Shown piece by piece: positions 1 through 7,196 of a DNA stretch of 11,509 nt. The translations under genes were made by a program, and so were the position numbers. The notes under the pieces are model-generated. The model was not told the DNA's origin, made no database searches, and saw only the letters and a list, made by a program, of their open reading frames with translations. Position 1 is the stretch's first letter; every line of letters starts with the position of its first letter. The DNA is from an uncultured Alphaproteobacteria bacterium (GTDB lineage: Bacteria > Pseudomonadota > Alphaproteobacteria > Rickettsiales > UBA1997): contig CAILUF010000085.1 in assembly GCA_903837365.1 (NCBI GenBank), positions 1 to 11,509 on the forward strand, given 5' to 3'.

Positions 1-90
1 AATTATTTTAATTTTTTAAAGTAGCGTTAATGAATTCAGACTTAGCTTTTACTTAGCATAAAAAAATAATTTTATCTCTCAAGTTTTTTT

Positions 91-1296
91 ATGAATCGAC
101 AAGAAATTATTATAAATATCGCCGATAACCTTACCAATCAAGCTTGCGAACTTATTTTGAAACTTGGTTTTTCCTTAGAAAATTCGATAATTATTAGCGA
201 TAAAAAAATTTGGCAAAAACATTTTAAAAATTTTCAGAAGGATTTTCGAAGTCAATTGGGTGAAACTCTGATTCTACAAAATCCAACATGCGATGAAAAA
301 TTCGTAAAAAAAATTATGAGCCATGCCAAAAATTATCAGTTAATTATCGCCTTTGGCAGTGGCACAATTAATGATTTATGCAAATATAGTGCATCGCAAT
401 TAAACATGCCTTACGTTATTTTTACATCGGCTTGTTCGATGAATGGCTATTGTTCACCAAGCGCATCAATCACTATCAACTCGCATAAAAAAACTTTAAG
501 TTCTAAAGCTCCGATTGCAGTTTTTAGTGATTTAAAAATTTTACAAAACTCTCCAAAAAAGATGACAAGAGCTGGAATCGCCGATGCATTATGTCTATAT
601 AGCTGTTGGTTTGATTGGTTTCTTTCGCATTTAGTTTTAAACAGTAAATTTAATTTAGAATGTTTTTTAATGCAAAAAAATGCTTTTGAAAAATTTAAAA
701 AAAACTATCTTAATTGGCAAATTGATGATCAAAATTTTCTAGCAATATTGATGGAAATTTTATTACTTTCAGGCAAAGCGATGAGCTTAGCCAATGGCTC
801 TTACCCGGCTAGTCAAAGCGAACATTTGATTGGTCATTGCTTGTCAATGAAATATCCAAAAAAATTGAAAAATATTTTACATGGTCAACTTATCGCAATC
901 ACCACTTCGCAATCATTAAAAATTCAGCAAGAAATTTTAAATAAATTACAAAAAAAACAACTTACTTTAGCGAAAATTTCCTTGCAATATCCACAAAATA
1001 TTTATAAATTTTTTGGAAAAAAAATTGCCAATGAATGCCTTGATCAGTATAAAGATAAAATTTTTTCAAATCAAAAAATTTTACAAATTAACAAAAAATT
1101 AATTGATGATTCGCAAAATATTTTTTTAGAATTACAGGAAATTTTTCAACAAAATTTATGGGTGAAAAAAATTTTTCAACATTTTAAAATCAACACTAAT
1201 TTACAAAAATTATCGCTTAATAAGCTACAATATCAAGATTGCGTTAATAATGCCAAATTTATTCGCAATCGCTTTACTTGTTTAGATTTTTATTAA
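91..1296 (+). CDS. sn-glycerol-1-phosphate dehydrogenase-like protein (AraM/EgsA-type, iron-containing alcohol dehydrogenase superfamily)
   Basis: Probable NAD(P)-dependent cytosolic reductase interconverting dihydroxyacetone phosphate and sn-glycerol-1-phosphate. The N-terminal Rossmann-type half carries FGSGTINDL (residues 88-96), followed by the family-typical SACSMNGYCSPSASIT (113-128) and APIAVFSDL (140-148). The C-terminal helical half shows likely metal ligands D165 (in GIAD), H245 (in SEHLIGH) and H264 (in LHGQ), in the order and spacing of this superfamily. The region after about residue 275 is rich in Lys, Gln, Asn and Ile and diverges from the families I know. At 401 aa the length is normal. 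It is the only + strand gene and converges with coaE. ATG 91 has no Shine-Dalgarno; a poly-T run precedes it. Family membership is seen directly; the exact substrate is inference. Glycerol dehydrogenase or another polyol-phosphate dehydrogenase remains possible, though the GSGTINDL and SMNGY motifs favour G1P dehydrogenase. Confidence 0.78.
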   Translation: MNRQEIIINIADNLTNQACELILKLGFSLENSIIISDKKIWQKHFKNFQKDFRSQLGETLILQNPTCDEKFVKKIMSHAKNYQLIIAFGSGTINDLCKYSASQLNMPYVIFTSACSMNGYCSPSASITINSHKKTLSSKAPIAVFSDLKILQNSPKKMTRAGIADALCLYSCWFDWFLSHLVLNSKFNLECFLMQKNAFEKFKKNYLNWQIDDQNFLAILMEILLLSGKAMSLANGSYPASQSEHLIGHCLSMKYPKKLKNILHGQLIAITTSQSLKIQQEILNKLQKKQLTLAKISLQYPQNIYKFFGKKIANECLDQYKDKIFSNQKILQINKKLIDDSQNIFLELQEIFQQNLWVKKIFQHFKINTNLQKLSLNKLQYQDCVNNAKFIRNRFTCLDFY

Positions 1297-1297
1297 C

Positions 1298-1335
1298 AAA
1301 AAATTAATTTTATGAATTATTTAATAAAATTAATT
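1298..1335 (-). terminator. possible AT-only hairpin terminator in the convergent spacer
   Basis: A perfect 12-bp inverted repeat lies in the convergent spacer: arms 1302-1313 and 1324-1335, loop 1314-1323. Read on the - strand, downstream of coaE, the second arm runs into six consecutive T residues (the last two of the arm plus 1301-1298), as in an intrinsic terminator. Read on the + strand, downstream of the dehydrogenase stop, no T-run follows. The stem contains no G or C, so it would be weak. Termination is inferred from position and shape only. Confidence 0.4.
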
Positions 1336-1411
1336 CCGCATCAAAAGCTATCTGTGTTGAATTATGATGATCTGCGAGGATTCTGAAAATTTGGCAATCA
1401 ATTTTTAAAAA

Positions 1412-2029
1412 TTAACAAATTTGTTTAAAAATTTCTAGAAGTTGAACTTTTAATGAAGCTAAATCAGAATTGTTATAAACAATAAAATCGGCTTTTTTTA
1501 TTCTCTGCTCATCACTTACTTGTTTATTTTTTAACATAAAAAATTTTTCTTCAATTTGTTTGATTTTAATTTCTTCAATATCATTATTATCGGCCAAGCA
1601 ACGTTGAATATAGCGCTTTCTTCGCAAATCATCATCAGCAATTATTGCAATAATTTTATCAACTTTATAAAATGAATTTTCAAGCAAAAGTGGAATATTA
1701 AGTATAACTAATTTTTGTTGTTCTTGATTACTTTTAATTATAAACTGTTGATATTTATTTCTAATAATTGGATGTAAAATATTTTCAATAATTGTTATTT
1801 GTTGAGGATATTTGGCAATTATTTCGCTTAATATTTTACGCTCTATAACCTTGCCTTTCAATGCTTGCGGAAATTGTTGAGCAATTTCATTTATAACGCT
1901 TGAATCATGCAAAAATAAATTATGAACTAATTCATCTGCATCAAAAACTACTACGCCAAACTCTTCAAAAATTTTAGCAACACTATTTTTTCCCGAAGCA
2001 ATTCCGCCACTTAAGCCAATAATTTTCAT
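1412..2029 (-). CDS. coaE: dephospho-CoA kinase
   Basis: Phosphorylates the 3'-hydroxyl of dephospho-CoA with ATP, the last step of CoA synthesis (cytosol). I chose the internal ATG at 2029 rather than the longer frame from 2059. It puts the P-loop at residues 5-16 as in relatives, gives 205 aa, and makes an ATGA overlap with the pgm stop (TGA 2028-2026); the extra ten upstream residues match no CoaE feature. Other motifs are D30-A-D32, H86-P87, IPLLLEN (102-108) and the terminal ADFIVYNN (180-187). The P-loop reads GGIASGKNS, so the residue after the Walker A lysine is N15 rather than Ser or Thr, with S16 next. The overlap with pgm suggests translational coupling. After the stop the same frame stays open for 34 more codons (see findings). 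Confidence 0.93.
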   Translation of the reverse strand: MKIIGLSGGIASGKNSVAKIFEEFGVVVFDADELVHNLFLHDSSVINEIAQQFPQALKGKVIERKILSEIIAKYPQQITIIENILHPIIRNKYQQFIIKSNQEQQKLVILNIPLLLENSFYKVDKIIAIIADDDLRRKRYIQRCLADNNDIEEIKIKQIEEKFFMLKNKQVSDEQRIKKADFIVYNNSDLASLKVQLLEIFKQIC

Positions 2030-3474
2030 TGCAATTCTTCTGGTATGGTTAATTGACAAAATTCTAATTTTTGACGTAAATTATTTTTTAAAATCTGTAA
2101 ATTTTCTAAAGAATCCGCTTCGCATCTTGCTACTAAAACTGGCTGGGTATTTGATGCGCGAATCAACCACCATCCTATTTCAGTTGTTGATCTTATGCCA
2201 TCAATATCATCAAATTTTTCATTATTTTTTTGAAGTATTTTTTTAAGATCTTCAACCATTTGGAATTTATTTTCCTCGCTACATTCTACACGAATCTCAG
2301 GAGTTGAAAAAGTTTTTACTAATTCCTTCCGCAATTCTGAAAGTTTTTTATCTGAATTTGCAACGATGTTGATAAGTCGAATAGCTGAATATAAAGCATC
2401 ATCAAAACCAAAATATTTATCGGCGAAAAAAATATGTCCCGACATTTCGCCAGCAAGTAGCGCATTAGTCTCTTTCATTTTAGCTTTGATTAAAGAATGA
2501 CCAGTCTTCCACATTAAAGGTTTTCCACCACTTTTTTTAATTTCATCGAATAATATATTACTAGCTTTCACATCGGCAATAATAGTGGAATTTGGATGAT
2601 TAGCGAGAATTTCGCGCGCAAAAAAAACCATTAATTGATCACCCCAAATAATCTCACCTTCATCATCAACTACGCCAATACGATCAGCATCGCCATCAAA
2701 TGCAATACCTAAATCACAATTATGTTTTTTCACTTCCGCTATTAAATCTTCAAGATTTTTGGGAACGGTTGGATCGGGATGATGATTGGGGAAAGTTCCG
2801 TCAATTTCTTTAAACAGTAAAAAATTTTCCGCAAAAATATTTTCGCTTAATATTTCCATAATTTCACCACCTGCTCCATTTCCAGCATCCCAAGCAATTT
2901 TTAATTTTTTGCGCGGATTAAATTCATCAACTTCATTTAGCAATTCACTTTCGCCTTTTTGTAAAATGGAATCTTGCAAAATTCTTTCGGCATAATTTTG
3001 TTTAATATCATGAATCTCTAGCACTCCCTGCCCTTCATAAAAATCCGCATCTTCTAAAATCAACGCTAAATTAGCAATATCCTTTCCATAAAATGGACGA
3101 TCTTTTAGAGTAATTTTGAAACCATTGTGATTACCTGGATTGTGCGATCCTGTAATCATAATTCCCGCATCACAATTGAGGTGATTAACAGCGAAATAAA
3201 GCATCGGGGTTGGTCCAAGTCCTACATCAAAAACATATAATCCACTATTAACCAAACCTTGCAGTAAACGCTCCTTTAAAATTGGCGAACTGAGTCTACC
3301 ATCGCAAGCAATCGCAATTTTATTTTGATAATTTTTTTTTAAAAAACCTGCAAAGGATTTTCCTAAAAAATAAGCATCATTGTCAAATAAGGTTTCATTG
3401 TATATACCGCGTATATCGTAAGCCCTAAGAATTGATTTGTGAAATGTGTGTTTTAGATTAGAATCATTATTCAT
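2026..3474 (-). CDS. phosphomannomutase/phosphoglucomutase (alpha-D-phosphohexomutase family)
   Basis: Interconverts hexose 6- and 1-phosphates, feeding nucleotide-sugar and envelope polysaccharide synthesis in the cytosol. All four active-site elements are present in order: phosphoserine loop TGSHNP (108-113, S110), metal-binding DGDADR (260-265), sugar-specificity loop GEMSGH (342-347), and phosphate-binding RASNTQP (439-445) preceded by GWWLI. The GEMSGH loop and RASNTxP match bifunctional PMM/PGM proteins of the AlgC/ManB type rather than GlmM; the 482-aa length also fits. Mannose versus glucose preference cannot be read from sequence. It overlaps coaE by 4 nt and lies 54 nt after thiG. 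No Shine-Dalgarno precedes ATG 3474, only an AT-rich leader. GlmM, needed to feed GlmU, is not in this window and this protein is not a convincing substitute. Confidence 0.9.
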   Translation of the reverse strand: MNNDSNLKHTFHKSILRAYDIRGIYNETLFDNDAYFLGKSFAGFLKKNYQNKIAIACDGRLSSPILKERLLQGLVNSGLYVFDVGLGPTPMLYFAVNHLNCDAGIMITGSHNPGNHNGFKITLKDRPFYGKDIANLALILEDADFYEGQGVLEIHDIKQNYAERILQDSILQKGESELLNEVDEFNPRKKLKIAWDAGNGAGGEIMEILSENIFAENFLLFKEIDGTFPNHHPDPTVPKNLEDLIAEVKKHNCDLGIAFDGDADRIGVVDDEGEIIWGDQLMVFFAREILANHPNSTIIADVKASNILFDEIKKSGGKPLMWKTGHSLIKAKMKETNALLAGEMSGHIFFADKYFGFDDALYSAIRLINIVANSDKKLSELRKELVKTFSTPEIRVECSEENKFQMVEDLKKILQKNNEKFDDIDGIRSTTEIGWWLIRASNTQPVLVARCEADSLENLQILKNNLRQKLEFCQLTIPEELQ

Positions 3475-3528
3475 AAAAAATAAATTAAACGTTGTTAGTT
3501 AACAATCATAAATAAGTTTTAACTCTTT

Positions 3529-4350
3529 TTAATTATTATAATTAGAAGCAATTTTTCCTTCAATTGGCGAAGATGGCGAAGCAAAATTTTTCTTTTCCAT
3601 TCTTCCAGAAAGAAAAGCTAATCTTCCAGCTTCAACCGCTAGTTTCATGGCTCGCGCCATGGCAATAGGATTTTTAGCTTTAGCAATTGCAGTATTCATT
3701 AAAACTCCATCGCAACCAATTTCCATGGCAATTGTTGCATCGGATGCGGTACCAACTCCAGCGTCAATTAAAACTGGAACTTTGGCTTGTTCAACAATTA
3801 ATTCAATATTTAAGCGATTCTGTATACCCAATCCTGAGCCAATTGGAGCTCCTAAAGGCATGATTGCACAACAGCCAATATCTTGCAATTCCTTGGCAAT
3901 AATTGGATCATCAGAGGTATAAACCATCACATCAAAACCATCCTTGATTAGCATCTCAGCTGCTTTGATTGTTTCAATTACTTTTGGATAAAGAGTTTTT
4001 TCATCAGCTAAAACTTCAAGCTTGACTAAATTCCAGCCACCCGCCATTCGTGCTAAGTTAAGGGTTCGAACCGCATCTTGCGCTGTGAAACATCCAGCGG
4101 TATTTGGTAAATAAAAATATTTTTTTGGATCGACAAAATCTTGCAACATTGACTGATCTTTTTTTTCGATATTGACTCTACGCAATGCAACCGTAACAAT
4201 TTGCGCACCCGAAGCTTCAATTGCGTAAGCAGTTTCCTGAAAATCTTTATATTTTCCAGTTCCAACCAAAAGTCGCGAAGAAAATTTTTTACCAGCAATT
4301 TCAAAAAAATCATCACTTAAAAAATCCTGCTTACTTGCAGCTATATCCAT
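3529..4350 (-). CDS. thiG: thiazole synthase
   Basis: Builds the thiazole phosphate of thiamine from 1-deoxy-D-xylulose 5-phosphate, dehydroglycine and the ThiS thiocarboxylate, as a TIM-barrel enzyme in the cytosol. The sequence is strongly family-typical: [10 protein letters not shown] (27-36), [17 protein letters not shown] (81-97), the Schiff-base lysine K110 in [23 protein letters not shown] (164-178), [12 protein letters not shown] (194-205) and [14 protein letters not shown] (215-228). The 273 aa include about 20 extra N-terminal residues and a short Asn-rich tail; there is no ThiS domain fused in front. It is 15 nt downstream of cdsA, so probably co-transcribed with it, and no other thiamine gene is in the window. 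The 15-nt gap leaves no room for a TPP riboswitch. ThiS, ThiF and ThiH or ThiO must be encoded elsewhere if the pathway works. Confidence 0.96.
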   Translation of the reverse strand: MDIAASKQDFLSDDFFEIAGKKFSSRLLVGTGKYKDFQETAYAIEASGAQIVTVALRRVNIEKKDQSMLQDFVDPKKYFYLPNTAGCFTAQDAVRTLNLARMAGGWNLVKLEVLADEKTLYPKVIETIKAAEMLIKDGFDVMVYTSDDPIIAKELQDIGCCAIMPLGAPIGSGLGIQNRLNIELIVEQAKVPVLIDAGVGTASDATIAMEIGCDGVLMNTAIAKAKNPIAMARAMKLAVEAGRLAFLSGRMEKKNFASPSSPIEGKIASNYNN

Positions 4351-4365
4351 AAAAATAAAGTTAAA

Positions 4366-5103
4366 TTAAAAACGCGCTGGGAAGAGCGTGACTATCAAAA
4401 GCACCAAAGGAGCTAAAAGCATCATCCCGTCCATGCGATCAAGTATTCCGCCATGTCCAGGAATAATCGTTCCCGAATCTTTAACGCCAAAAATTCTTTT
4501 AAATTTTGACTCTAACAAATCGCTTATCTGCTCTATGATCGATAGAAATGCCGAAAGAAAAATAAAAAACATCACGCCACCAGCAAACATAAAAGAACTC
4601 ATAAAACCAATAATCATACTCGCAAAAATTCCACCGATCAATCCTGACCATGTTTTATTTGGACTTATTTGTGGAGCGATTTTTGTCCCACCCAAAGTTT
4701 TACCAGCAAAAAATGCAAAAATATCCGTTGACCAAATTATTGCAAACATCCAAAACAGAACTTCAACGCTGTAATAACGCAATTTAATCACTGCGAAAAT
4801 TGGAATTAAAATATAAAAAAAACCAATTAATTGCCATTTTTTCTTATCGGCAATATTTTTAACCATATCCATCCACTCCGCTGTCATCATGATTGCAATG
4901 GCGATTGCCAAAAGCAAAAACAAATCTTTTGAATAAAAAATGGCAATCAAGGCAATAGGAACCAGAATTACAGCTGAGATAATTCTTTGCTTGGTATTTT
5001 CGCGCGGATCAAGAAAATGAATATGCGCAACCAGTTTATTAAATAATAAAGTTAGTGGATAAAAAAATTTTTTTAGTGATTTTATAAAATTATCTTTTTC
5101 CAT
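4366..5103 (-). CDS. cdsA: phosphatidate cytidylyltransferase (CDP-diacylglycerol synthase)
   Basis: Integral inner-membrane enzyme converting phosphatidic acid and CTP to CDP-diacylglycerol, precursor of all major phospholipids. The C-terminal signature is complete: S199-x-F-K-R203, K208-D209, PGHGG (215-219), D222-R-M-D225. Upstream is a second conserved block, STDIFAFFAGKTLGGTK (125-141), then SPNKTW-S-GLIGG, where a Glu is usual at the Ser. I see about six or seven hydrophobic segments (near 42-58, 60-75, 91-107, 113-131, 153-190 and 226-242) after a roughly 38-residue N-terminal stretch. At 245 aa it is a little shorter than E. coli CdsA. The start lies 14 nt inside uppS and is supported by a good Shine-Dalgarno, the only one in the window. 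pyrH-frr-uppS-cdsA is the usual proteobacterial order; dxr, rseP and bamA, which often follow, are replaced here by thiG. Confidence 0.95.
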   Translation of the reverse strand: MEKDNFIKSLKKFFYPLTLLFNKLVAHIHFLDPRENTKQRIISAVILVPIALIAIFYSKDLFLLLAIAIAIMMTAEWMDMVKNIADKKKWQLIGFFYILIPIFAVIKLRYYSVEVLFWMFAIIWSTDIFAFFAGKTLGGTKIAPQISPNKTWSGLIGGIFASMIIGFMSSFMFAGGVMFFIFLSAFLSIIEQISDLLESKFKRIFGVKDSGTIIPGHGGILDRMDGMMLLAPLVLLIVTLFPARF

Positions 5104-5830
5104 AGCGACGCTCCCTTTTGTTAAAACTTATGATAGCATTGATAAGATTTTTTTTACAAAAATCCGGCCAAAAAACTTCACTAAAATAAAATTCAGTATA
5201 AGCAATTTGCCACAAGAAAAAATTACTAACCCTCAGATCTCCCGCGGTTCTAATTAATAAATCAGGATCAGGTAAATTGGGTTGATATAAATTTTTTGCA
5301 AATAAATTTTCATCAATTTCTGCAACATTAATTTCTTTGTTACTAACTGCAAGAGCGATCTTTTTTGTTGCATCAATAATCTCACTTCTTGAGCCATAAG
5401 AAAAAGCAACATTGAGGATAAGCGCTTGATTATCCTTGGTAATTTCTTGTAAATTTAAAATTTTTTGCTTTAGCTTTTCATCAAGTCTCTCTAGATTGCC
5501 AAGTATAATTATACGAATTTTTTTTTCTAGAAATTGTTGCATTTGATTATCGAGATAATCCTCTAGAAGCTTGAGTAAGTATGATACTTCATTTTTTGGA
5601 CGATTCCAATTTTCTGAAGAAAAGGCATAAACTGATAAAATTTTTACGCCAAGATCGATACAGTCTTGAGCAATTTTTTGTAAATTTTGCGAACCAGTTT
5701 TATGACCAATTTGCAATGGCAATCCTCTTTTTTTCGCCCATCTGGCATTACCGTCCATAATAATGGCGATGTGGTGTGGCACTTTAAGATTAGGATCAAT
5801 AATTGAAGTTTTTTTACGCAAATTCAGCAT
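5090..5830 (-). CDS. uppS: undecaprenyl diphosphate synthase ((2Z,6E)-farnesyl diphosphate specific)
   Basis: cis-Prenyltransferase that extends farnesyl diphosphate with isopentenyl diphosphate to the C55 carrier lipid of peptidoglycan and other envelope polymers; acts at the cytosolic membrane face. Motifs align residue for residue with E. coli UppS: MDGNAR with catalytic D26, R39-equivalent region GLPLQIGHKTG (36-46), VYAFSSENWNRP (67-78), and the C-terminal block R194-T-A-G-D198-L-R200-V-S-N203, then E213 in AYTEFYF. The usual RTSGE motif reads RTAGD, two conservative changes. 246 aa is normal length. It starts 4 nt after the frr stop, without a Shine-Dalgarno, and overlaps cdsA by 14 nt, so it sits inside the pyrH-frr-uppS-cdsA operon. 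The function call is secure; product chain length is inferred from the family. Confidence 0.95.
   Translation of the reverse strand: MLNLRKKTSIIDPNLKVPHHIAIIMDGNARWAKKRGLPLQIGHKTGSQNLQKIAQDCIDLGVKILSVYAFSSENWNRPKNEVSYLLKLLEDYLDNQMQQFLEKKIRIIILGNLERLDEKLKQKILNLQEITKDNQALILNVAFSYGSRSEIIDATKKIALAVSNKEINVAEIDENLFAKNLYQPNLPDPDLLIRTAGDLRVSNFFLWQIAYTEFYFSEVFWPDFCKKNLINAIISFNKRERRYGKR
5111..5115 (-). promoter_or_regulatory. Shine-Dalgarno of cdsA, inside the uppS coding region
   Basis: GGGAG on the - strand, 7 nt before the cdsA ATG (5103-5101), embedded in the last codons of uppS. It decides the cdsA start and points to translational coupling with uppS. No other gene here has a comparable sequence at this spacing. 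Confidence 0.75.
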
Positions 5831-5834
5831 TAAA

Positions 5835-6386
5835 TTAAACTTTCATTAAATCTTTTTCTTTGCCAAGGACAACCTCGTCAACTTTACTCACAAATTCATC
5901 GGTAATTTTTTGAACAATATCGCCAAAACTATGAATTTGATCTTTACCAAATTCTTTTTCGTTTTTCTTAAAATCATCAAGTGCATCACGACGAATATTG
6001 CGCAAAGCAACTTTTTTATCTTCGCCATATTTTTTAGCAAGCTTAACTAATTCTTTGCGACGCTCTTCGCTAAGCTTTGGAATTGAGATACGAATTGTAT
6101 TTCCTTCGCTCATTGGATTGAAACCTAAATTGGCATTTAAAATAGCTTTTTCAATCGCTTTAATGCTTTCCTTATCCCAAACTTGAATTGATAAAATATT
6201 TGCTTCAGGAACGGAAATATTAGCCAATTGAGTAATTGGCATCATTGAGCCATATACTTCAACACGAATTGTATCGAGCAAATTTGGATTAGCTCTACCA
6301 GTTGAAATACTGTCCATATCGCGTTTCAATGAATGAAGCGTTTCTTCCATTTTTTTGCGTAATTTATCGGATAATTGATTAATCAT
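5835..6386 (-). CDS. frr: ribosome recycling factor
   Basis: Cytosolic factor that, with EF-G, splits the post-termination ribosome complex. The 183 aa match the usual length of about 185. Visible are the N-terminal three-helix-bundle segment with STGRANPNLLD (28-38), the beta domain VEVYGSMMPITQLANISVPE (42-61), INDEL-free domain II with SIQVWDKESIKAIEKAI (66-82), and the long returning helix SEERRKELVKLAKKYGEDKK (106-125), followed by VALRNIRRDA (126-135) with the conserved R129, R132 and R133. It lies 96 nt downstream of pyrH, an unusually long gap for this gene pair, and 4 nt upstream of uppS. No Shine-Dalgarno is visible before ATG 6386; the leader is A/T only. Confidence 0.97.
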   Translation of the reverse strand: MINQLSDKLRKKMEETLHSLKRDMDSISTGRANPNLLDTIRVEVYGSMMPITQLANISVPEANILSIQVWDKESIKAIEKAILNANLGFNPMSEGNTIRISIPKLSEERRKELVKLAKKYGEDKKVALRNIRRDALDDFKKNEKEFGKDQIHSFGDIVQKITDEFVSKVDEVVLGKEKDLMKV

Positions 6387-6452
6387 AAAATTAAAAATTA
6401 GTTAATTATGTTTTTTTGATTGTTTTTAGTTAAAATTATATTTTAAGTTTTT

Positions 6453-6502
6453 AATTCACAATAATAATTTAAAAATATTTTTTTAGTTAATAATTGTGAA
6501 TT
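6453..6502 (-). repeat. inverted repeat spanning the pyrH stop codon
   Basis: A perfect 10-bp inverted repeat, arms 6453-6462 and 6493-6502 with a 30-nt A/T-only interval; one arm lies inside the last codons of pyrH and the other in the pyrH-frr gap. Each arm contains two G:C pairs, rare for the spacers here. No T-run follows on the - strand, so it does not look like a plain terminator. A 3'-end or intercistronic RNA structure is possible but unproven. Confidence 0.4.
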
Positions 6503-7196
6503 TTCCACGACCATTAACAACTTCTTGTAAAGAATCTTCACCTTTAATAGAAAAAACTATAATTGGCAATTTATTGTCTTTAGCCAAGGTAATAGAGGTT
6601 TGATCCATAACTCGGAGATCTTGTTTAATTACATCAATATAACTTAAACTATCATAACGAGTTGCATTTTTATCAAGCTTAGGATCAGCACTATAAACAC
6701 CATCAACTTGCGTACCCTTTAAAATAACATCACAATTCATCTCTACTGCTCTTAAAACTGCAGCGGTATCGGTTGTGAAAAATGGATTACCAGTTCCAGC
6801 TGAAAAAATAACTACACGACCTTTTTCTAAATGCCTTACAGCTCTCCTCTTGATATAAGGCTCGCAAATACTATTCATGGGAATTGCTGACAACATTCTG
6901 GTATCGATATTTTGTTTTTCTAAAGCACTTTGCAATGCTAAACCATTGATACAAGTTGCAAGCATTCCCATATAATCAGCAGTTACTCGCTCAATGCCCT
7001 GCGCAGCTTTAGAAATACCACGAAAAATATTTCCACCTCCAATTACCACGGCAATTTCACAGCCAAGCAAATGTGCCGAATTTATTTGCTTACAAATTTT
7101 GCTGATCGCTTGCGCATCATGCCCAAACATCTGATCGCCCATCATTGCTTCACCCGAAACTTTGAATAAAATTCTCTTAAATTTTAGATTGGTCAT
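6483..7196 (-). CDS. pyrH: UMP kinase (uridylate kinase)
   Basis: Bacterial hexameric UMP kinase of the amino-acid-kinase fold: ATP + UMP to ADP + UDP, the committed step toward UTP, CTP and UDP-sugars including the UDP-GlcNAc made by GlmU. Diagnostic segments are [11 protein letters not shown] (11-21, phosphate-binding lysine K12), [10 protein letters not shown] (51-60), [17 protein letters not shown] (73-89), [16 protein letters not shown] (131-146) and the nucleotide site [13 protein letters not shown] (160-172). 237 aa is typical. It begins after a 184-nt AT-rich spacer, which makes it the likely first gene of the pyrH-frr-uppS-cdsA unit. rpsB and tsf, the usual upstream neighbours, are absent. 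A TATAAT hexamer ends 5 nt before ATG 7196; no Shine-Dalgarno is present. Confidence 0.97.
   Translation of the reverse strand: MTNLKFKRILFKVSGEAMMGDQMFGHDAQAISKICKQINSAHLLGCEIAVVIGGGNIFRGISKAAQGIERVTADYMGMLATCINGLALQSALEKQNIDTRMLSAIPMNSICEPYIKRRAVRHLEKGRVVIFSAGTGNPFFTTDTAAVLRAVEMNCDVILKGTQVDGVYSADPKLDKNATRYDSLSYIDVIKQDLRVMDQTSITLAKDNKLPIIVFSIKGEDSLQEVVNGRGKFTIIN

Noticed and set aside
2030..2059. Ten-residue N-terminal extension of CoaE (start at 2059)
   Set aside because: It lies wholly within pgm, matches no CoaE feature, and the internal ATG at 2029 gives a standard N-terminus and an ATGA overlap.
3492..3505. 14-nt near-palindrome (6-bp arms, 2-nt centre) in the thiG-pgm gap
   Set aside because: Short, A/T-dominated and with too tight a loop for an RNA hairpin; chance is likely. 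An operator role cannot be supported.
3647..3922. 91-codon + strand open frame
   Set aside because: It is antisense to thiG; the open frame follows from thiG codon use.
4053..4316. 87-codon open frame on the - strand within thiG
   Set aside because: It is an alternative frame of the highly conserved thiG, without family motifs.
4351..4365. Possible TPP riboswitch before thiG
   Set aside because: The gap to cdsA is only 15 nt and no THI-box sequence is present in or near it.
4388..4774. 128-codon open frame on the + strand
   Set aside because: It is antisense to the well-supported cdsA and has no recognisable domain; a shadow frame.
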